A stretch of DNA of 33,877 nucleotides from an uncultured Caryophanales bacterium (GTDB lineage Bacteria; Bacillota_I; Bacilli_A; RF39; UBA660): assembly GCA_947302515.1 (NCBI GenBank), contig CAMYVT010000017.1, forward strand, positions 1-33,877, read 5' to 3'. Shown in pieces: positions 1 to 8,324 of the stretch; positions within the stretch are counted from its first letter, which is position 1; each line of letters begins with the position of its first letter. The translations under genes and the position numbers were made by a program. The notes beneath the pieces are model-generated. The model was given only the letters and a program-made list of their open reading frames with translations. It ran no database searches and was not told the DNA's origin.

Positions 1-2
1 CA

Positions 3-197
3 CCAACAACTCCTCAATATTCTGCAATACCTGATACTGCAGTTGATATGAAAAAGAATATTGATATTAATGGTGCTGCTGCTGCAGGAATTGGTACTGG
101 TTTATTATCATTAGCAGCTGCTAGAAAAATTAGAAAGAAAAAAGAAGAACAGGAAAATAATGACGAAAAAGAATTAGAAGAATTTGAAGAAATATAA
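3..197 (+). CDS. C-terminal end of a surface protein, possible sortase-type tail (partial)
   Basis: The window opens inside a plus-strand gene; 64 codons remain before a TAA stop. The visible part reads a Pro/Thr-rich linker, then IPDTA (residues 9-13 of the fragment), a short polar spacer, an Ala/Gly/Leu-rich hydrophobic stretch (about residues 24-40), a basic cluster (RKIRKKK) and a long acidic tail (about 17 residues). IPDTA followed by a hydrophobic segment and a basic cluster resembles a cell-wall sorting signal with a non-canonical LPxTG motif. The acidic tail after the basic cluster is unusual, since most sorting signals end there. A plain single-pass membrane anchor is the alternative. 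Function cannot be told from this piece. Confidence 0.6.
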   Translation, partial: PTTPQYSAIPDTAVDMKKNIDINGAAAAGIGTGLLSLAAARKIRKKKEEQENNDEKELEEFEEI

Positions 198-220
198 AAA
201 TAGGACTTAGTCCTATTTTT
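196..220. terminator. Bidirectional terminator between the partial surface gene and mtaB
   Basis: An 11-bp perfect stem (AAAAATAGGAC / GTCCTATTTTT) with a 3-base loop has A-runs and T-runs on its flanks, so it can end transcripts from both sides. It contains the mtaB stop codon (213-215) and touches the plus-strand stop (195-197). Confidence 0.85.
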
Positions 221-1487
221 TTGTTATACAGTATGGATATTCTACATCAGATATTGTTACTTTAATAATATCATTATGATTGTATTTTCCATTTACCTTA
301 ACATATAAGTAATTACCAGTATGGCCATAACTATATCCATCATTATATTCTTCTATTAATACTTCTACTTCTTTATTAATAAACTTCTTCATATAATTAA
401 TCTCTAATTCTTTAGATACTTCTATTAATTTTCTAGCTCTTTCTTTTTTTATGTTTCCAGGTATCTTATTATTCATTTTAGATGATGCAGTACCTTTTCT
501 TTCACTATATGGGAAGACATGTAATTTAGAAAATTTTATTTCTCTACATGTTTCTATAGTTTTATTAAATAAATCTTCTGTTTCTCCTGGAAATCCTACT
601 ATTACATCAGTAGATATTGCTATATCAGGTCTAATACTTCTTATTTCTTTAATTTTATTTTTAAAATAATCTAAGTTATATTTTCTATTCATTGCATGTA
701 AAATTTCATCTGAACCTGCTTGAATAGGTATATGTAGATGATCTACTAATACATTAGAAGATTTTAATAAATCTAATACTTCTTCATTTAATTCTGTTGC
801 TTCTATTGATGAAATTCTTAATCTTAATAATCCATCTATATTAATTAGTTTATTTAATAGATCAGCAAAAGATGTATCTAAATCCACTCCATAACTTCCA
901 GTATGTATTCCTGTTAATACTATTTCTTTATAACCATTTTTTATTAATGCTTTTACTTCTTCTATTACTTTATCTTCAGCTTTACTTCTACATTTTCCTC
1001 TTACATATGGAATAATACAATAAGAACAAAAATTGTCACATCCATCTTGTATTTTAACAAATGCTCTAGTTCTACCTGGAAAATTATCAATATACATATC
1101 TTCAAAGTCTTTTAATCTTCCTGCGTATTGTATATTTAATAATTTTTTGTTTTTATCATACTCTTTTAACAAATCTATTATTTTAGATTTATCTTTGTTT
1201 CCTAATAATATATCTACTCCCGGTTCTTGATAATCTGGATTAGCTGCAATAAAACATCCCATTACAACTACACAAGCATCAGGATTTCTTTTAATTGCTT
1301 GTCTTATTATCTTTTTAGATTTACTATCACTATTATTTGTTACTGTACAAGTATTTATTATATATATATCACATATATCATCAAAATCTTTAATTATATA
1401 ATTATTCTTTTCTAATTCATTTATTATATATTCTGATTCATATGTATTTACTTTACAACCCAAAGTATATATACCTACTGTTTTCAT
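213..1487 (-). CDS. mtaB: tRNA (N6-threonylcarbamoyladenosine(37)-C2)-methylthiotransferase MtaB
   Basis: Radical-SAM methylthiotransferase that converts t6A37 to ms2t6A37 in tRNAs reading ANN codons. The UPF0004 N-terminal domain has the three cluster cysteines C11 (in TLGCKVN), C47 (INTCTVTN) and C78 (MGC). The radical-SAM CxxxCxxC is at C150, C154 and C157 (DGCDNFCSYC). A TRAM-like RNA-binding tail ends the protein. At 424 aa it matches the family length, and the TLGCKVN start is typical of MtaB rather than MiaB or RimO. The ATG is preceded by TAGGGGAT, a GGGG-type ribosome site. It has its own promoter and appears monocistronic. Confidence 0.95.
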   Translation of the reverse strand: MKTVGIYTLGCKVNTYESEYIINELEKNNYIIKDFDDICDIYIINTCTVTNNSDSKSKKIIRQAIKRNPDACVVVMGCFIAANPDYQEPGVDILLGNKDKSKIIDLLKEYDKNKKLLNIQYAGRLKDFEDMYIDNFPGRTRAFVKIQDGCDNFCSYCIIPYVRGKCRSKAEDKVIEEVKALIKNGYKEIVLTGIHTGSYGVDLDTSFADLLNKLINIDGLLRLRISSIEATELNEEVLDLLKSSNVLVDHLHIPIQAGSDEILHAMNRKYNLDYFKNKIKEIRSIRPDIAISTDVIVGFPGETEDLFNKTIETCREIKFSKLHVFPYSERKGTASSKMNNKIPGNIKKERARKLIEVSKELEINYMKKFINKEVEVLIEEYNDGYSYGHTGNYLYVKVNGKYNHNDIIKVTISDVEYPYCITKK

Positions 1488-1519
1488 ATAATCCCCTACT
1501 TCTTCGTTTTTCTTTTCAT

Positions 1520-1525
1520 ATTATA
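1520..1525 (-). promoter_or_regulatory. Extended -10 promoter for mtaB
   Basis: The minus strand reads TGC then TATAAT, an extended -10. The -35 region 17 bp upstream is poor (TTTATT). The predicted start lies about 30 bases before the mtaB ATG. Confidence 0.6.
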
Positions 1526-1554
1526 GCATATTATTAATTTATAATAAATAAAAA

Positions 1555-1573
1555 AACTCGACATAATCGAGTT
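1555..1573 (-). terminator. Terminator after the acidic membrane protein gene
   Basis: Stem AACTCGA / TCGAGTT with a 5-base loop, followed on the minus strand by a run of seven T. It overlaps the TAA stop of the gene (1572-1574). Confidence 0.8.
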
Positions 1574-2564
1574 AATCTATTCTACTTTCAAATTCATTTG
1601 ATGATATATAAAATTCATTATTACGACGAAGTTCTGCATCTAGTTTATCATAATTAGCAGTATTTTCTAAGGCGATAGCATTATCTCTAGCAGGATCTCT
1701 TTCAATACCGAATATTGGTGAAATAATTGGACTTGCTTGGAATTTTTTCTTTTCTTCTACTTTTACAACTGGATTAACAGTTGCTTCACTTATAGTATTC
1801 ATATCATCCATATGTAATACTTCTTTTGCTTCTACTTCTTCAAATGCTTCTTCTATTCCAGCTTGTAATTCTTCTTCTGGAACTACATTAGCAATTATAA
1901 ATGGTTCATTGTATGTAGTGGCTTGTTTTTGAACTTGAACTTCTAAATCTTGAATACTTATTGGTTCATTTCCTTCGTCTTTATATTGTGTAAGTTCATT
2001 TGCTTCATACATTTCTTTACTCTTTATTACTAATTCTTCTAAACTAATAATAGCATTTTTTTCTTGTTCTTCTTCATAATGATTTATTACTTCTTCTGGT
2101 TCTACTGTTAATTGTTCTTCTTGTTCTAATTGTTCTTTAATCTTTTGTAATTCTAATTTTGCTGTTTCTTGATCTGGTTCAATTGTAGTATATTCTAACT
2201 CATCATCTATATCTTCAATTTGTTGTACTTGTTCTACTACTTCAGTTAAGTCTACTGTTTCTTCTACATCTATTGGTCCTATTACCATTGGTTCTTGATT
2301 GATAATATCATTAATAGATGGTTCATCTTTATCTATTATTGTCTCTAGTATAGGCTCATCATACATAGCTAAGTCTTCTTCAGGAATTTGCTCTCTAATC
2401 TCCTCTACTAGTTTATTTAATTCTTTTGTATTATGTTTTAATCTTAATTTTTCATTATTTCTTTCTACTAGATATACAATAAAACAGATAAGGCATGCCA
2501 AAGCTGCTATTATATAAACAATTATTATTTCTTCTGAAGTTAAAAATTGTAGTAAATCGTTCAT
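1572..2564 (-). CDS. Acidic single-pass membrane protein with a conserved-looking C-terminal peptide motif
   Basis: I do not recognise this 330-aa protein. It begins with one membrane segment (about residues 13-32, rich in Ile, Ala and Cys), then a short basic stretch, then about 220 residues dominated by Glu, Asp, Gln and Ile with coiled-coil-like heptads. Near the C-terminus the charge pattern breaks into FQASPIISPIFGIERD (about residues 277-292), a hydrophobic linear motif in an otherwise acidic, probably disordered chain. The layout, membrane anchor, long acidic spacer and short motif, resembles a tether or scaffold such as those at the Bacillota division site. That role is inference. The ATG is preceded by AGAGGTGA. 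It is transcribed alone, with a TGATACAAT extended -10 just upstream. Confidence 0.8.
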   Translation of the reverse strand: MNDLLQFLTSEEIIIVYIIAALACLICFIVYLVERNNEKLRLKHNTKELNKLVEEIREQIPEEDLAMYDEPILETIIDKDEPSINDIINQEPMVIGPIDVEETVDLTEVVEQVQQIEDIDDELEYTTIEPDQETAKLELQKIKEQLEQEEQLTVEPEEVINHYEEEQEKNAIISLEELVIKSKEMYEANELTQYKDEGNEPISIQDLEVQVQKQATTYNEPFIIANVVPEEELQAGIEEAFEEVEAKEVLHMDDMNTISEATVNPVVKVEEKKKFQASPIISPIFGIERDPARDNAIALENTANYDKLDAELRRNNEFYISSNEFESRID

Positions 2565-2587
2565 TTTTGTTCACCTCTATCATTAAC

Positions 2588-2593
2588 ATTGTA
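2588..2593 (-). promoter_or_regulatory. Extended -10 for the acidic membrane protein gene
   Basis: The minus strand reads TGA then TACAAT about 24 bases before the start codon. No good -35 is seen at 17 bp; a TTAACA lies 19 bp upstream. Confidence 0.5.
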
Positions 2594-2746
2594 TCACAAA
2601 ATTACCTGTTTTTGTTAATTAAATTTCTAGTAATATTTTTATTTTTACAAATCTTGACTCTTCATCTCATCCTTATTCAACTATATCATATATTTTAATT
2701 GTTTAATAGGTTTTTTTTATATTTTATATAAATATTTTTTATATAT
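2594..2746. other. Gene-free A+T-rich spacer
   Basis: This lies between the helD stop and the next promoter. It holds no frame of note. Positions 2710-2750 are pure A/T with runs of seven to eight T and several TATA steps, which may be bent or easily melted DNA. No clear second gene, riboswitch or repeat is seen. Confidence 0.5.
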
Positions 2747-2773
2747 AAAAAGATGATAATTAATCATCTTTTT
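2747..2773 (-). terminator. Terminator after the HelD-like helicase gene
   Basis: 11-bp stem AAAAAGATGAT / ATCATCTTTTT with a 5-base loop. It ends one base inside the TAA stop of the helicase gene. Confidence 0.85.
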
Positions 2774-4802
2774 AGTTATAAATAAATAGTTCGTGTTGGC
2801 ACCTTGTACAAGCTACATATAAGAGATTTCTTTCATTCTTTCGATATGAATTATCTCTATCATTATAAATAATTACACTATCAAATTCTAATCCTTTAGC
2901 AGCATATGCTGGTACAATAATACAATCTTTTTTAAATTTCTTAGAGTCAGCATTTACTAATGATATATTAACATTATCTCTTAATAGTTCATATAATTTA
3001 TTTGCTTCTCTATCATCTTTTGTTATTAATGCAAATGACTTATATTCATCGGTTAAATAATTAATATCTTTTAATAATTCATCTTTTAAATTATCAATAT
3101 CTTTTTTTATTACTACTGGTTTATTATTATCTTTTCTTATAGCATTTACATGTCTTAATCCTAATATTTTATTTGTATATTCTATTATTTCTGGAGATGA
3201 TCTATATGTTTTTAGTAATTCAATATATTTAGTATCTTCTCTAAATAAATCTTTTAAGTCCTCTAGAGACTTATAATGATAATATGGATTAATATTTTGA
3301 TTAATATCTCCGAGAATTGTAAAATCTGCTTTTTTAAAGATATTATTAATAATTATATATTGTAATCTATTATAATCTTGTGCTTCATCTATTATTACTT
3401 GTTTTATTGTTCCTTCATATAAGAATCCTTCTAATTGTCCTTTAATATAGGCATAGATTAATGCATCTTCGTAATGAAGAATATCTACATCTATAAAGTT
3501 ATTTATTTCTCTATCTGATAACTTATATCTACAAAATTCACTACTGTAGAATTCTTTTAAAATACTTTTATAATCTTTCTTAAAATTAGAATTATCATAT
3601 AATAGTTTTTCAAATGTTCTTTTCTTTTTACTTGAACCTTTATAATAATTAGAACTTAATTTAGATGACATTTCATCTATTCTTTCAAATAATGGTAATT
3701 TACTATATCTATCATGTAACATTTCATTTAAATCTTCTTTTAAGATTATATTTTTATCTCCTTCTTGAAAGTTATTAATAAATTTACAATTATCAATATA
3801 GTTTTCTATAAATGCATCTAAATCATCTATTATCTTGTCGCTTTGTTTATACTCTACTAATTCTGGATTAGTTTCTTGATATGAATAATATCTTTCAACA
3901 AAATCAGAAAAGTTTTCTATATCTTTATAATCTTTAATAAAACTATATAAGTAATCTGAGAATGTTGTTTGTAGAGTATTATCTTCTCCTAAAGATGGTA
4001 AAACATCTGATATGTATTCAGTAAATATATTATTAGGTGAAAAGATTAGAATATTATTACTATTTAAATTTTTTAGTCTATAAAGAAGAAATGCTATACG
4101 ATGAAGAGCTACTGTAGTTTTACCACTACCAGCTATTCCTTGTACTATTAGATTATGATCTTCTAGATTCCTTATTACTTGATTTTGTTCTTGTTGAATA
4201 GTGTTTACTACATTTTTCATTCTTTCAGATGATTCAGTAGCGAGTACTTCTTGTAATACTTCATCATCTATATTTAGACTATTATCAAATACTCCTAATA
4301 GTTTTTTATGCTCTATTTTATATTGTCTTTTTCTTTTTAATTCTCCAGTATATATTCCTCCAGGAGCATTATATGATGCTCTACCTATTTCATAATCATA
4401 AAACAAACTACAGATTGGACTTCTCCAATCATATAAAATATTATTATCATTTGTATCTTTTAAATATGTTAGAGACATATATATATTAAATATTTCTCCT
4501 TCATCATTTTTAAATACTATACTAGCAAAATATGGTTTATCTTTAATTTTACATAATCTTTTAAAATACTGTTGTTTTTTATAAGCTTTATCTGCTTCTA
4601 ATGCTGTAGCATACATTGCTTGTTTTTCTTCACCAGCATCAAAACTATTAGCATTTTCCCACATCATTTTTTTAAACTCTACTAAGTCTTCTTCACTTTG
4701 GATTACATCTTGTCCTAATTCAGAAAGAGTATTATCTAATAAGTTTGTTATTTTGTTTAATATTTTTTTCTCTTTTTTAAATTCTTCTTCTGATATAGGC
4801 AT
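2772..4802 (-). CDS. helD: HelD-like superfamily 1 helicase (RNA polymerase-recycling type)
   Basis: 676-aa UvrD/Rep-type ATPase. An N-terminal helical region (first 80 residues, charged, coiled-coil-like) precedes a split helicase core. Walker A is GSGKTT (residues 225-230, in IVQGIAGSGKTT), Walker B is IIDEAQDY, motif III is LGDINQNI, motif IV is TYRSSPEI, motif V is AYAAKGLEFD and motif VI is YVACTRCQHEL. Together with the N-terminal helical arm this fits HelD, which frees stalled RNA polymerase from DNA in Bacillota, rather than PcrA or AddA. B. subtilis HelD is about 100 residues longer. The ATG follows a strong AAAGGAGGAAAG site. A role on RNA polymerase is inferred from the family. Confidence 0.87.
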   Translation of the reverse strand: MPISEEEFKKEKKILNKITNLLDNTLSELGQDVIQSEEDLVEFKKMMWENANSFDAGEEKQAMYATALEADKAYKKQQYFKRLCKIKDKPYFASIVFKNDEGEIFNIYMSLTYLKDTNDNNILYDWRSPICSLFYDYEIGRASYNAPGGIYTGELKRKRQYKIEHKKLLGVFDNSLNIDDEVLQEVLATESSERMKNVVNTIQQEQNQVIRNLEDHNLIVQGIAGSGKTTVALHRIAFLLYRLKNLNSNNILIFSPNNIFTEYISDVLPSLGEDNTLQTTFSDYLYSFIKDYKDIENFSDFVERYYSYQETNPELVEYKQSDKIIDDLDAFIENYIDNCKFINNFQEGDKNIILKEDLNEMLHDRYSKLPLFERIDEMSSKLSSNYYKGSSKKKRTFEKLLYDNSNFKKDYKSILKEFYSSEFCRYKLSDREINNFIDVDILHYEDALIYAYIKGQLEGFLYEGTIKQVIIDEAQDYNRLQYIIINNIFKKADFTILGDINQNINPYYHYKSLEDLKDLFREDTKYIELLKTYRSSPEIIEYTNKILGLRHVNAIRKDNNKPVVIKKDIDNLKDELLKDINYLTDEYKSFALITKDDREANKLYELLRDNVNISLVNADSKKFKKDCIIVPAYAAKGLEFDSVIIYNDRDNSYRKNERNLLYVACTRCQHELFIYN

Positions 4803-4891
4803 ACTCTTTCCTCCTTTAATTATCCTTTTTAATCATAACATATAATATTTCTATTATTATTATTTTTGAGTTAATTTTACAGTAAAATAAA

Positions 4892-4907
4892 AAGAGCATT
4901 AGCTCTT
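4892..4907 (-). terminator. Terminator after the phosphomutase operon
   Basis: Stem AAGAGC / GCTCTT with a 4-base loop and a minus-strand T5-A-T4 tail, just past the TAG stop at 4912-4914. Confidence 0.75.
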
Positions 4908-4911
4908 CTTA

Positions 4912-5562
4912 CTATTCTATAGTTATGCTTTTAAAGTATTCATTATTATTATCAATCGTATATATAACTACAAATTTACCGGTTTTTAATTTATTATTGC
5001 TTAAATGTTTATTATATTCCCCAGATATAATTTTTTCATTATTTTTAGTTTTTATTGATTTTATATTGTAAGTATTATTTATATTATAAATATTATTTAA
5101 ACTCCAAAAATAACATTCATCTGTTTCTGAGTCATAAGAATCGGTATACTCTGAACACTTTCCCTTATATTTTTCCATTTCATTTTTATAAATATAATTA
5201 TTACCAAATAGATCTTTATATTTAGTTAAGAATATGTCTTTTTCAATAAACTTTTCACCACTTATTGTTATATTTGATTCTTTTACTCTACTATCCTTAT
5301 TCGCGTATAGTTGTGTTAATAATAATCTATTATCAGCATTATCTAACAAATTGCCAGTCCCTTCTAAATCCGAATTCATAAATATCTTTAGTATTTCAAA
5401 TTGTGTGATTGTTTTATCATCAAATGTTTCTTCAGTTTCAACAAGTTCATTTTTCTTTATATTATTCCTTTTAGCTATTTCAATTAATACTCCTGATAAT
5501 AAAACTAGTACTAATGTGAATAATAATATTATAACTATTTTAAGTATTGCTTTTTTACTCAT
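4912..5562 (-). CDS. Membrane-anchored protein of unknown function
   Basis: Unrecognised 216-aa protein. A basic start (MSKKAILK) leads into one hydrophobic helix (about residues 7-28), so the remaining Asn/Lys/Asp-rich 185 residues are probably outside the cell. Two cysteines about 16 residues apart (in GKCSEY and DECYFW) could form a disulfide. It lies 8 bases downstream of the phosphohexomutase gene and so is probably co-transcribed and translationally coupled, which may hint at surface polysaccharide work but does not show it. The ribosome site is TAGGGGAT without a GGAGG core. Confidence 0.75.
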   Translation of the reverse strand: MSKKAILKIVIILLFTLVLVLLSGVLIEIAKRNNIKKNELVETEETFDDKTITQFEILKIFMNSDLEGTGNLLDNADNRLLLTQLYANKDSRVKESNITISGEKFIEKDIFLTKYKDLFGNNYIYKNEMEKYKGKCSEYTDSYDSETDECYFWSLNNIYNINNTYNIKSIKTKNNEKIISGEYNKHLSNNKLKTGKFVVIYTIDNNNEYFKSITIE

Positions 5563-5570
5563 TTTATCCC

Positions 5571-6947
5571 CTACTTATTTAATCTTTCTATTAATTCAGT
5601 ATATTCATTTTGAATTTCTTCTAATCTTTCTTTTGTTCTTGCTTCAAATCTTGCTGTTATATTTGGACCTGTATTTGATGCTCTTACTAGTGCCCAACCA
5701 TCATCATATAATACTTTTATTCCATCTATATCTAAGAATTTTAAACCTTTACTTCTGACACATTCTCCTATTTCATCTATTATTTCAAATTTTTTATCAT
5801 CTGGAGATGGGAATTTTAATTCTTCTGTTGAATAATACTCATTTATTCCTTCTAATAATTCTTCAACATTCTTATCTGTATAAGACATTATTTCTAATAA
5901 TCTTAAGCCAGCATATAATCCACTATCAAAGCCTGGCCATCTATCTCTAAAGTAGATATGACCTGCTAATTCTGCACCAAATGGTAAATCTTCATCTTTT
6001 ACTTTTGCTTTAGTATATGAATTACCTGTACGATATATTAATGGTGTACCTCCTAATTTTTCTACTTCATCAGTAAAACTCTTAGAACATTTAACATCAC
6101 ATAAGAATGTTTTCTTTTCAACTTTATTAATAATATCTCTTACTACTATAATCATATATTTATCTGTTGGAATAAAATTGGCTTTTTCAGATACTATTCC
6201 TAATCTATCTCCATCACCATCAAATGATAGACCTACATCTGCTTTTGTTTCTAATACTTTAGCTTTTAATTGATCAAGATTTTTTTCAACACATGGATCT
6301 GGATGGTGATTTGGAAAATTACCATCACTTTCTTCATTAATAAATTCAATATCTATTGGAAATTGTTCATATACTTTTCTAGCAATAATACTTGTTGTTC
6401 CATTAGCTGGATCAATTATTGCTTTTACTTTTCTAGGACCAAATTTAAGACTATCTCTAAATAATTTTAAATATTCTTCAGTTATATCATAATTTTCTAT
6501 TTTACCTTGCCCACTTGTAAATTTAGCTTGTTTTATTTCTTCTAAAAAATCTTGTATTTCTTGTCCTTTACAATTTCCACTTTCATCAAAAGCAAATTTA
6601 AAACCATTATCATCTTTTGGATTATGGGATGCAGTAACCATAACGCCACATGGTATATCTAATTTAATACATGCATAATAGTACATTGGCGTTGTACATA
6701 AATCTAGATATACAACATCTATTCCCGTCTCTGTAATACCTTTTAAAAGAGCATTTGTTAAGACTTCTCTACTTAATCTATTATCATGTCCTACTACACA
6801 TTTTGTTCTTCCTAATCTTTTTACATGAGAACCAAATCCTAAACCAATGGTATAAGCAGTATCCTCATCTAGTTCTGTTGGATAAATTCCTCTGATATCA
6901 TACCCTCTAAATATATTAGGGTTGATATTTTCTTTATATTTCATCAT
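5571..6947 (-). CDS. Phosphomannomutase/phosphoglucomutase
   Basis: 458-aa alpha-D-phosphohexomutase that interconverts hexose-6-phosphate and hexose-1-phosphate for sugar nucleotide synthesis. It has the four family signatures in order: the phosphoserine loop MVTASHNPKDDNG, the metal loop DGDGDRLG, the sugar-specificity loop GAELAGHIYF, and the phosphate-binding loop RASNTGPNITARFE. The start FRGYDIRGIYP and the GAELAGH loop fit the ManB/AlgC branch rather than GlmM (whose active-site serine sits in SASHN) or large PgcA. Glucose versus mannose preference cannot be told. The first of two adjacent ATGs is used here; AGAAGGAGGGAT precedes them. Confidence 0.92.
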   Translation of the reverse strand: MMKYKENINPNIFRGYDIRGIYPTELDEDTAYTIGLGFGSHVKRLGRTKCVVGHDNRLSREVLTNALLKGITETGIDVVYLDLCTTPMYYYACIKLDIPCGVMVTASHNPKDDNGFKFAFDESGNCKGQEIQDFLEEIKQAKFTSGQGKIENYDITEEYLKLFRDSLKFGPRKVKAIIDPANGTTSIIARKVYEQFPIDIEFINEESDGNFPNHHPDPCVEKNLDQLKAKVLETKADVGLSFDGDGDRLGIVSEKANFIPTDKYMIIVVRDIINKVEKKTFLCDVKCSKSFTDEVEKLGGTPLIYRTGNSYTKAKVKDEDLPFGAELAGHIYFRDRWPGFDSGLYAGLRLLEIMSYTDKNVEELLEGINEYYSTEELKFPSPDDKKFEIIDEIGECVRSKGLKFLDIDGIKVLYDDGWALVRASNTGPNITARFEARTKERLEEIQNEYTELIERLNK

Positions 6948-6962
6948 ATCCCTCCTTCTATT

Positions 6963-6968
6963 ATTTTA
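6963..6968 (-). promoter_or_regulatory. Extended -10 promoter for the phosphomutase operon
   Basis: The minus strand reads TATGC then TAAAAT, an extended -10. It lies between the preceding terminator's T-run and the start codon; the -35 is weak. Confidence 0.5.
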
Positions 6969-6987
6969 GCATAAAGTAAATAAAAAA

Positions 6988-7004
6988 AGAAGCATTTTGC
7001 TTCT
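6988..7004 (-). terminator. Terminator after the pseudopilin gene
   Basis: Stem AGAAGC / GCTTCT with a 5-base loop and a minus-strand T-run. It includes the start of the TAG stop codon (7003-7005). Confidence 0.75.
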
Positions 7005-7548
7005 ATGGTCTTAATTGAGCTTGTACACATGACATATCATTATATGCTACTGAATTAACTTGTGGTACATATGGTACATTTCCATTAGTTGGATATGTAA
7101 AATATATTTTATCTGTTGGTAATAATTTTGGATCTGTTGGTGATATTTCATCTTTATCACCACAACCTAAATAATAATTATATGTATATTTATCTTTTTT
7201 TCTTTTTACTATAACAAATGTATTTCTACTAGCACAAGTTAAATCATTTGATGAAAAATCTTTTATTAGATTATGTTCTTTTAAATCTAAAAATGTAATA
7301 AAGGCACATTGTCCTGCTGCTCTAGATGCATCTGTTAAATCATCATCATAATAAAACAAATCTTCTTCATATGAATCCACATATATCTTAGCAGCTGCTA
7401 CTAAAGCATCTCCATAAGACTCATATTTAGATATTTTATTTGTTTCTTGAATTCTTGTAATAACAGGCCATGACATACCAGTTATAACTCCTATAATAAC
7501 TACTACTACTAATAATTCTACTAATGTAAATCCATTATTATTTTTCAT
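7003..7548 (-). CDS. Type IV pilin-like protein (pseudopilin) with class III leader
   Basis: 181-aa protein starting MKNNNGFTLVELLVVVVIIG. This is a prepilin leader: a short basic peptide, cleavage after the Gly before Phe, Glu at +5 and a hydrophobic N-terminal helix. The globular part has four cysteines (in GQCAFI, LTCASR, LGCGDK and MSCVQA) that could form two disulfides. The prepilin peptidase and platform protein that would handle it are at 12488-15095. Its start overlaps the end of the upstream CmpB-like gene by 11 bases, so the two are one transcription unit. Whether it is a major or minor subunit, or part of a competence-type pilus, cannot be told. Confidence 0.88.
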   Translation of the reverse strand: MKNNNGFTLVELLVVVVIIGVITGMSWPVITRIQETNKISKYESYGDALVAAAKIYVDSYEEDLFYYDDDLTDASRAAGQCAFITFLDLKEHNLIKDFSSNDLTCASRNTFVIVKRKKDKYTYNYYLGCGDKDEISPTDPKLLPTDKIYFTYPTNGNVPYVPQVNSVAYNDMSCVQAQLRP

Positions 7549-8251
7549 TTTTTTCGCCTCTTTTTTCTTCCTTTAATAGCTTACTAATTGTTTTTGCTCC
7601 TTCATTACTTTTTATCATATGAGGAAATGCTTTAAATATACGTTCATAATAAAAGTAATTATTCTTTAATGATTCTTTTGTTTTCTTTTTTAATGTTTGA
7701 GTAGCATCTTTAGTATCTACTAAGTTAATATCTGATTTTAGTTTTATTACTGCTTTAGTTGAAATAATAGTATCAAATATCATTATAGAAAATAATACTA
7801 CTGCTACTGGAGTTAGAATATGATTTGGTATTTTATCTAATATATTAAATATTACATCATTTGAAAATTTTACTAATATTATTGCACCTACTCCAAACAT
7901 AATTATTGTTTCTAAACAAACTCTACCATTAATATTATATTTTCGACTAGAATAATCCCACCATCTAAGATGAAATATTTTTTCTAATAAATAACTAGTA
8001 AAGTATTCTAATGTACCACAATAAAACATACCTAAGATAAACAGTGTTAATAATTCTTTGTTATATCTTGATAAAAATACAGTAATTATTAATCCACCAA
8101 AACCAAAAATAGGTAAATATGGACCTAATAAATATCCTCTATTCAAGGCAAGTTTTTTCTTGAGTCTATATATACTTATTATTTCACATACGTACCCTAC
8201 TATTGAATAAAAATAAAATAATAAAAAATATTTTACCAATATATCTATCAT
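7538..8251 (-). CDS. CmpB-like multi-pass membrane protein (putative ABC-transporter type IV family)
   Basis: 237 aa with five or six hydrophobic segments. It carries the hallmarks of the CmpB family: FYSIVGYVCE near the start, NRGYLLGPYLPIFGFGG, then TLEYFTSYLLEKIFHLRWWDYS and NINGRVCLE. The family is common in Bacillota and often annotated as an ABC transporter permease, but its activity is not established. The last 60 residues are basic and probably cytoplasmic. It overlaps the pseudopilin gene by 11 bases. It has its own promoter and an AGAGGAGAG ribosome site. Confidence 0.85.
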   Translation of the reverse strand: MIDILVKYFLLFYFYSIVGYVCEIISIYRLKKKLALNRGYLLGPYLPIFGFGGLIITVFLSRYNKELLTLFILGMFYCGTLEYFTSYLLEKIFHLRWWDYSSRKYNINGRVCLETIIMFGVGAIILVKFSNDVIFNILDKIPNHILTPVAVVLFSIMIFDTIISTKAVIKLKSDINLVDTKDATQTLKKKTKESLKNNYFYYERIFKAFPHMIKSNEGAKTISKLLKEEKRGEKNEK

Positions 8252-8271
8252 TTTACTCTCCTCTATTATTT

Positions 8272-8300
8272 ATTATATAAAATATTTCTTTTTTTGAAAA
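8272..8300 (-). promoter_or_regulatory. Promoter of the CmpB-like/pseudopilin operon
   Basis: -10 TATAAT (8272-8277) and -35 TTTTCA (8295-8300) with a 17-bp spacer, immediately after the upstream terminator. Confidence 0.7.
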
Positions 8301-8303
8301 GAA

Positions 8304-8324
8304 AAATAGGAATTAATCCTATTT
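8304..8324 (-). terminator. Terminator after the small export-type membrane protein gene
   Basis: 8-bp stem AAATAGGA / TCCTATTT with a 5-base loop and a T5 tail on the minus strand. It overlaps the TAA stop (8323-8325). Confidence 0.8.

Noticed and set aside
2697..2760. Replication origin or DnaA-box region in the A/T-only stretch
   Set aside because: No TTATCCACA-like boxes are visible and no dnaA or dnaN gene is nearby; the A/T run is best read as spacer.
5234..5758. 174-codon plus-strand open frame
   Set aside because: It lies opposite the membrane-anchored unknown gene and the end of the phosphomutase gene, is made of low-complexity Leu/Ile/Ser, and has no ribosome site. It is a shadow of A+T-rich coding DNA.
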